From Apostichopus japonicus (Eukaryota; Echinodermata; Holothuroidea; Aspidochirotida; Stichopodidae): DNA of 64,000 nt. Position numbers and translations under genes: made by a program. The notes under the pieces are model-generated. The model worked only from the letters and a program-made list of their open reading frames with translations. It was not told where the DNA came from and did no database searches. This document shows positions 61,686 through 64,000 of the stretch, in pieces. Each line of letters starts with the position of its first letter. Position 1 is the stretch's first letter. The stretch is from NCBI RefSeq assembly GCF_037975245.1, contig NC_092572.1, forward strand, positions 33,515,989-33,579,988, written 5' to 3'.

Positions 61686-62866
61686 TAGTGTTTACACGGG
61701 TCCAAAAATCGGGAACCGGGTACCCGAGAGCCGTTACCCATCGGGTATCCGGGTACCCGGGAAAAAAATGTTTACCCTCGTGTATCACGGTTTTCAAGAA
61801 ATTACATATTAAATGCTATAATAAATGAAATATATTCTCTACTGACTATGTTTTCATGTTCAAAAACGTATGTGTAAGGTAAGGTATAAAACCTTCCACA
61901 ATAATTTCTATTTGATTTTTTTCAGTCATAAACTTGTTAATTTACTTAATATAATTAACATTACTACTAATTAGTAGTAATGTTGTTAACATCGCACTGC
62001 CGCGGCTGCTTATGCTTGCTCTCCACGTCTATTGGATCAGACCATAAAATATCCCTTTAGCTCAGTTGTTACTACTACTATCTATTATTCGCATTAGCCG
62101 CGAGATTACGCGATTCGCGCAATTTGATCGCATTTGGAATACACGATAGTAAAAAGCCACTTGCGATTATTATTTTTTAGTTATCCCGTCTATAATCCAT
62201 AAACATGTCGTTAAATTCCTTGTCAACCTTTCCTTCTTTGAAATAAACGAATGAATAAATAATAATTTCTTCCACATGGTAGCCTAACACCACACTAAGT
62301 CAATGCATGAAAAATCTAGCTAAGCCTAACCATCTGTTTATTCGCTGAAGTTGTGACGCAGTTATAAGATATCCATGGAACACATTCATTATTGCTGTTA
62401 CGTTCGACCACATGGTTACCTAACACCACACTAAGTCAATGGGGTAATCTAGCATAGCCATTTGTTTATTAGCTGAAATGTGACGCAGTTATAAGATATC
62501 CATGGAATACTTTCATTATTGCTGTTATATCTTCAACCACATGGTAGCCTAACACCACACTAAGTCAATGGGAAATCTGCCTAACCATCGGTTTGGATTT
62601 TTTTAAATCACAGTTTGCGTAGGATTCGAGTAATAAATTAGGAACCTGGTAGTATCGCGTCGGGCGGGTACCTTCGTTATTGCTGTTATCTTTTCTTTGA
62701 CCACATATGTTAGCCTAACACCACACTAAGTCAATGGGAATTCTGCCTAACCGTAGATTTGCAAAAAAAAAAAATTAAATCACACTTTGCGTAGGATTCG
62801 GGTAATAAATTAGGAACCGGGTAGTACTGCGTCGGGCGGGTACCCGGATAACCCGTGCAAACACTA
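61686..62866. mobile_element. non-autonomous hAT transposon with internal tandem repeats
   Basis: TIRs TAGTGTTTACACGGGT and ACCCGTGCAAACACTA (15 of 16 paired) and a perfect 8-bp TSD TTGGTTAT at 61678-61685 and 62867-62874. Both ends carry CCGGGTACCCG palindromes. The right half holds four tandem copies (starting about 62273, 62408, 62538 and 62699) sharing GCCTAACACCACACTAAGTC. The last two also share GCGTAGGATTCG and GCGTCGGGCGGGTACC. 1181 bp, no transposase. Confidence 0.9.
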
Positions 62867-62874
62867 TTGGTTAT

Positions 62875-64000
62875 TATGACTATATTTCAGATTTGGCAAG
62901 GCGGCATGAACCTTCGAATTACTTATTCCTTGCTAAACACGAACAACATCTCATCTGGCATATTCAGTACGATTTAACCAAACTATGATTGATTGTAATG
63001 GCAAGCACTATCAATGAATATTTGATTATAAAGATGCCACTATAAACACCTGCAGGGTGCTTACACTTTTCATCATAAGTGTCGAAGACGTTTAACAGTC
63101 ACTTGATATTATTTGATAAGAACAAAACAGTAGACAGGGCTGGCTAACTTTAAAGAAATCGAAACGTTCGATTTTCATATTAATAAATGGCTTATCAATT
63201 AAGAGAGTAACCTCCCCCTTTTTTTACAGCTTAAATGAAAGACAAATTATATGGATTATAGTTAATTTATGTTTTTATGTAATTAATGTTAGCTTGATAA
63301 GTCGTAATGGGATTATGAACATATCAACTTTACAGAACAAAAATGTTCTCCATAAAACTCGGCGATTAAGAACCCGCAATGTTCGTAGTCACATATTAGA
63401 TATATGTGAGTGACATTAAGGCTGTTCAATTATGTGTTAAATAGGCAGACTTCCAGAATACCAACGAGAAGTACATACAGAACAAAAACGAAGAAAGGGA
63501 AATAAAACATTCCTTCTATCAAATTAGGGAGAGGAGCAAGTGAGGGATTTATTAAACAACCAAGGAAATCAAGTTTACTCATTTAAAATATATAAACAGA
63601 AAATAGTAATGAGAACACGTTGTAATATCATGGCATATGACATACAGTATCACTGAATGGCTGTTTGATATATACCTAACCCGTATTGAAAAAAAAAAAA
63701 AAACATTATTCCCAGCCACTGCTAGACACGGACTGACCTACTTATCTTCGGTTTCCATGGTTACGTTGTATGACAGAACTTACCACATTCCTGTGTAGAA
63801 TAGACACGTGGCTCGTTTATCTTTCTATTCATAGCTTTACCTGGCTCGTGTCATCTATTATTATGCTAATTAGGTATTTACGGGAGTTCCAGGTGCGTCA
63901 TCTTACTTTAGAAATAAATTGTTTGAATCAATCGTCTGTGCAGAAAACTATTGTACAAGCAGAGTAGGAATACTGTGTGTACGAAAACGTTGATGATGTT
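62875..64000. other. gene-free DNA
   Basis: AT-rich with an A run near 63690. A donor-like GGTAAGTT on the minus strand near 63772 has no convincing exon in front of it. Nothing else recognised. Confidence 0.35.

Overview
The window looks like nuclear DNA of a marine invertebrate animal. It is AT-rich and has GT-AG introns, a TATA-box promoter, long gene-free stretches, minisatellites, non-autonomous hAT transposons with 8-bp target-site duplications (TSDs), and a DIRS-type tyrosine-recombinase retrotransposon. A short-chain-collagen-C4-like gene fits an echinoderm, hemichordate, cnidarian or mollusc. I lean to an echinoderm but cannot prove it. No prokaryotic genes, CRISPR arrays, rRNA or convincing tRNA genes were seen.

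Host genes. (1) The 3' end of a + strand gene lies at 626-2141: two phase-compatible exons, the first with an apparent one-base frameshift. (2) A minus-strand C4-like secreted protein gene spans 9408-13606, with TATA box, signal-peptide exon, three further phase-consistent exons and a poly(A) signal. Its last exon carries three apparent frameshifts. (3) An unrecognised minus-strand gene has exons at 52151-52060, 48574-48513, 38913-38878 and 36132-36074, and possibly 35576-35375; all junction phases agree. Two further exon-like open stretches (14408-14610 +, 15965-16231 -) are tentative.

Mobile DNA. From 52.9 to 60.1 kb a hAT element (TSD GTCTATCA) is split by a DIRS retrotransposon lying on the minus strand. 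Both DIRS termini, the internal complementary region, gag, RT/RNase H/Dam-like and tyrosine recombinase regions are visible. An empty copy of the same hAT family at 23.1-24.1 kb shows the insertion point and that no target bases were duplicated. That copy sits inside another hAT (22211-24243) and contains a third (23449-23803), a three-deep nest. Other hAT elements with exact 8-bp TSDs lie at 25648-26488, 44442-46859 and 61686-62866.

Tandem repeats: a 23-bp array (20.6-21.2 kb), a ~35-bp hairpin-forming array (31.3-31.6 kb), a 21-bp array open on both strands (41.0-42.1 kb), a ~78-bp array (48.7-49.0 kb), and three long TA tracts. The perfect CRE palindrome TGACGTCA occurs 16 times, 14 of them between 33.6 and 52.1 kb, in and next to the introns of the unrecognised gene. 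The rest of the window shows nothing I can support as genic.
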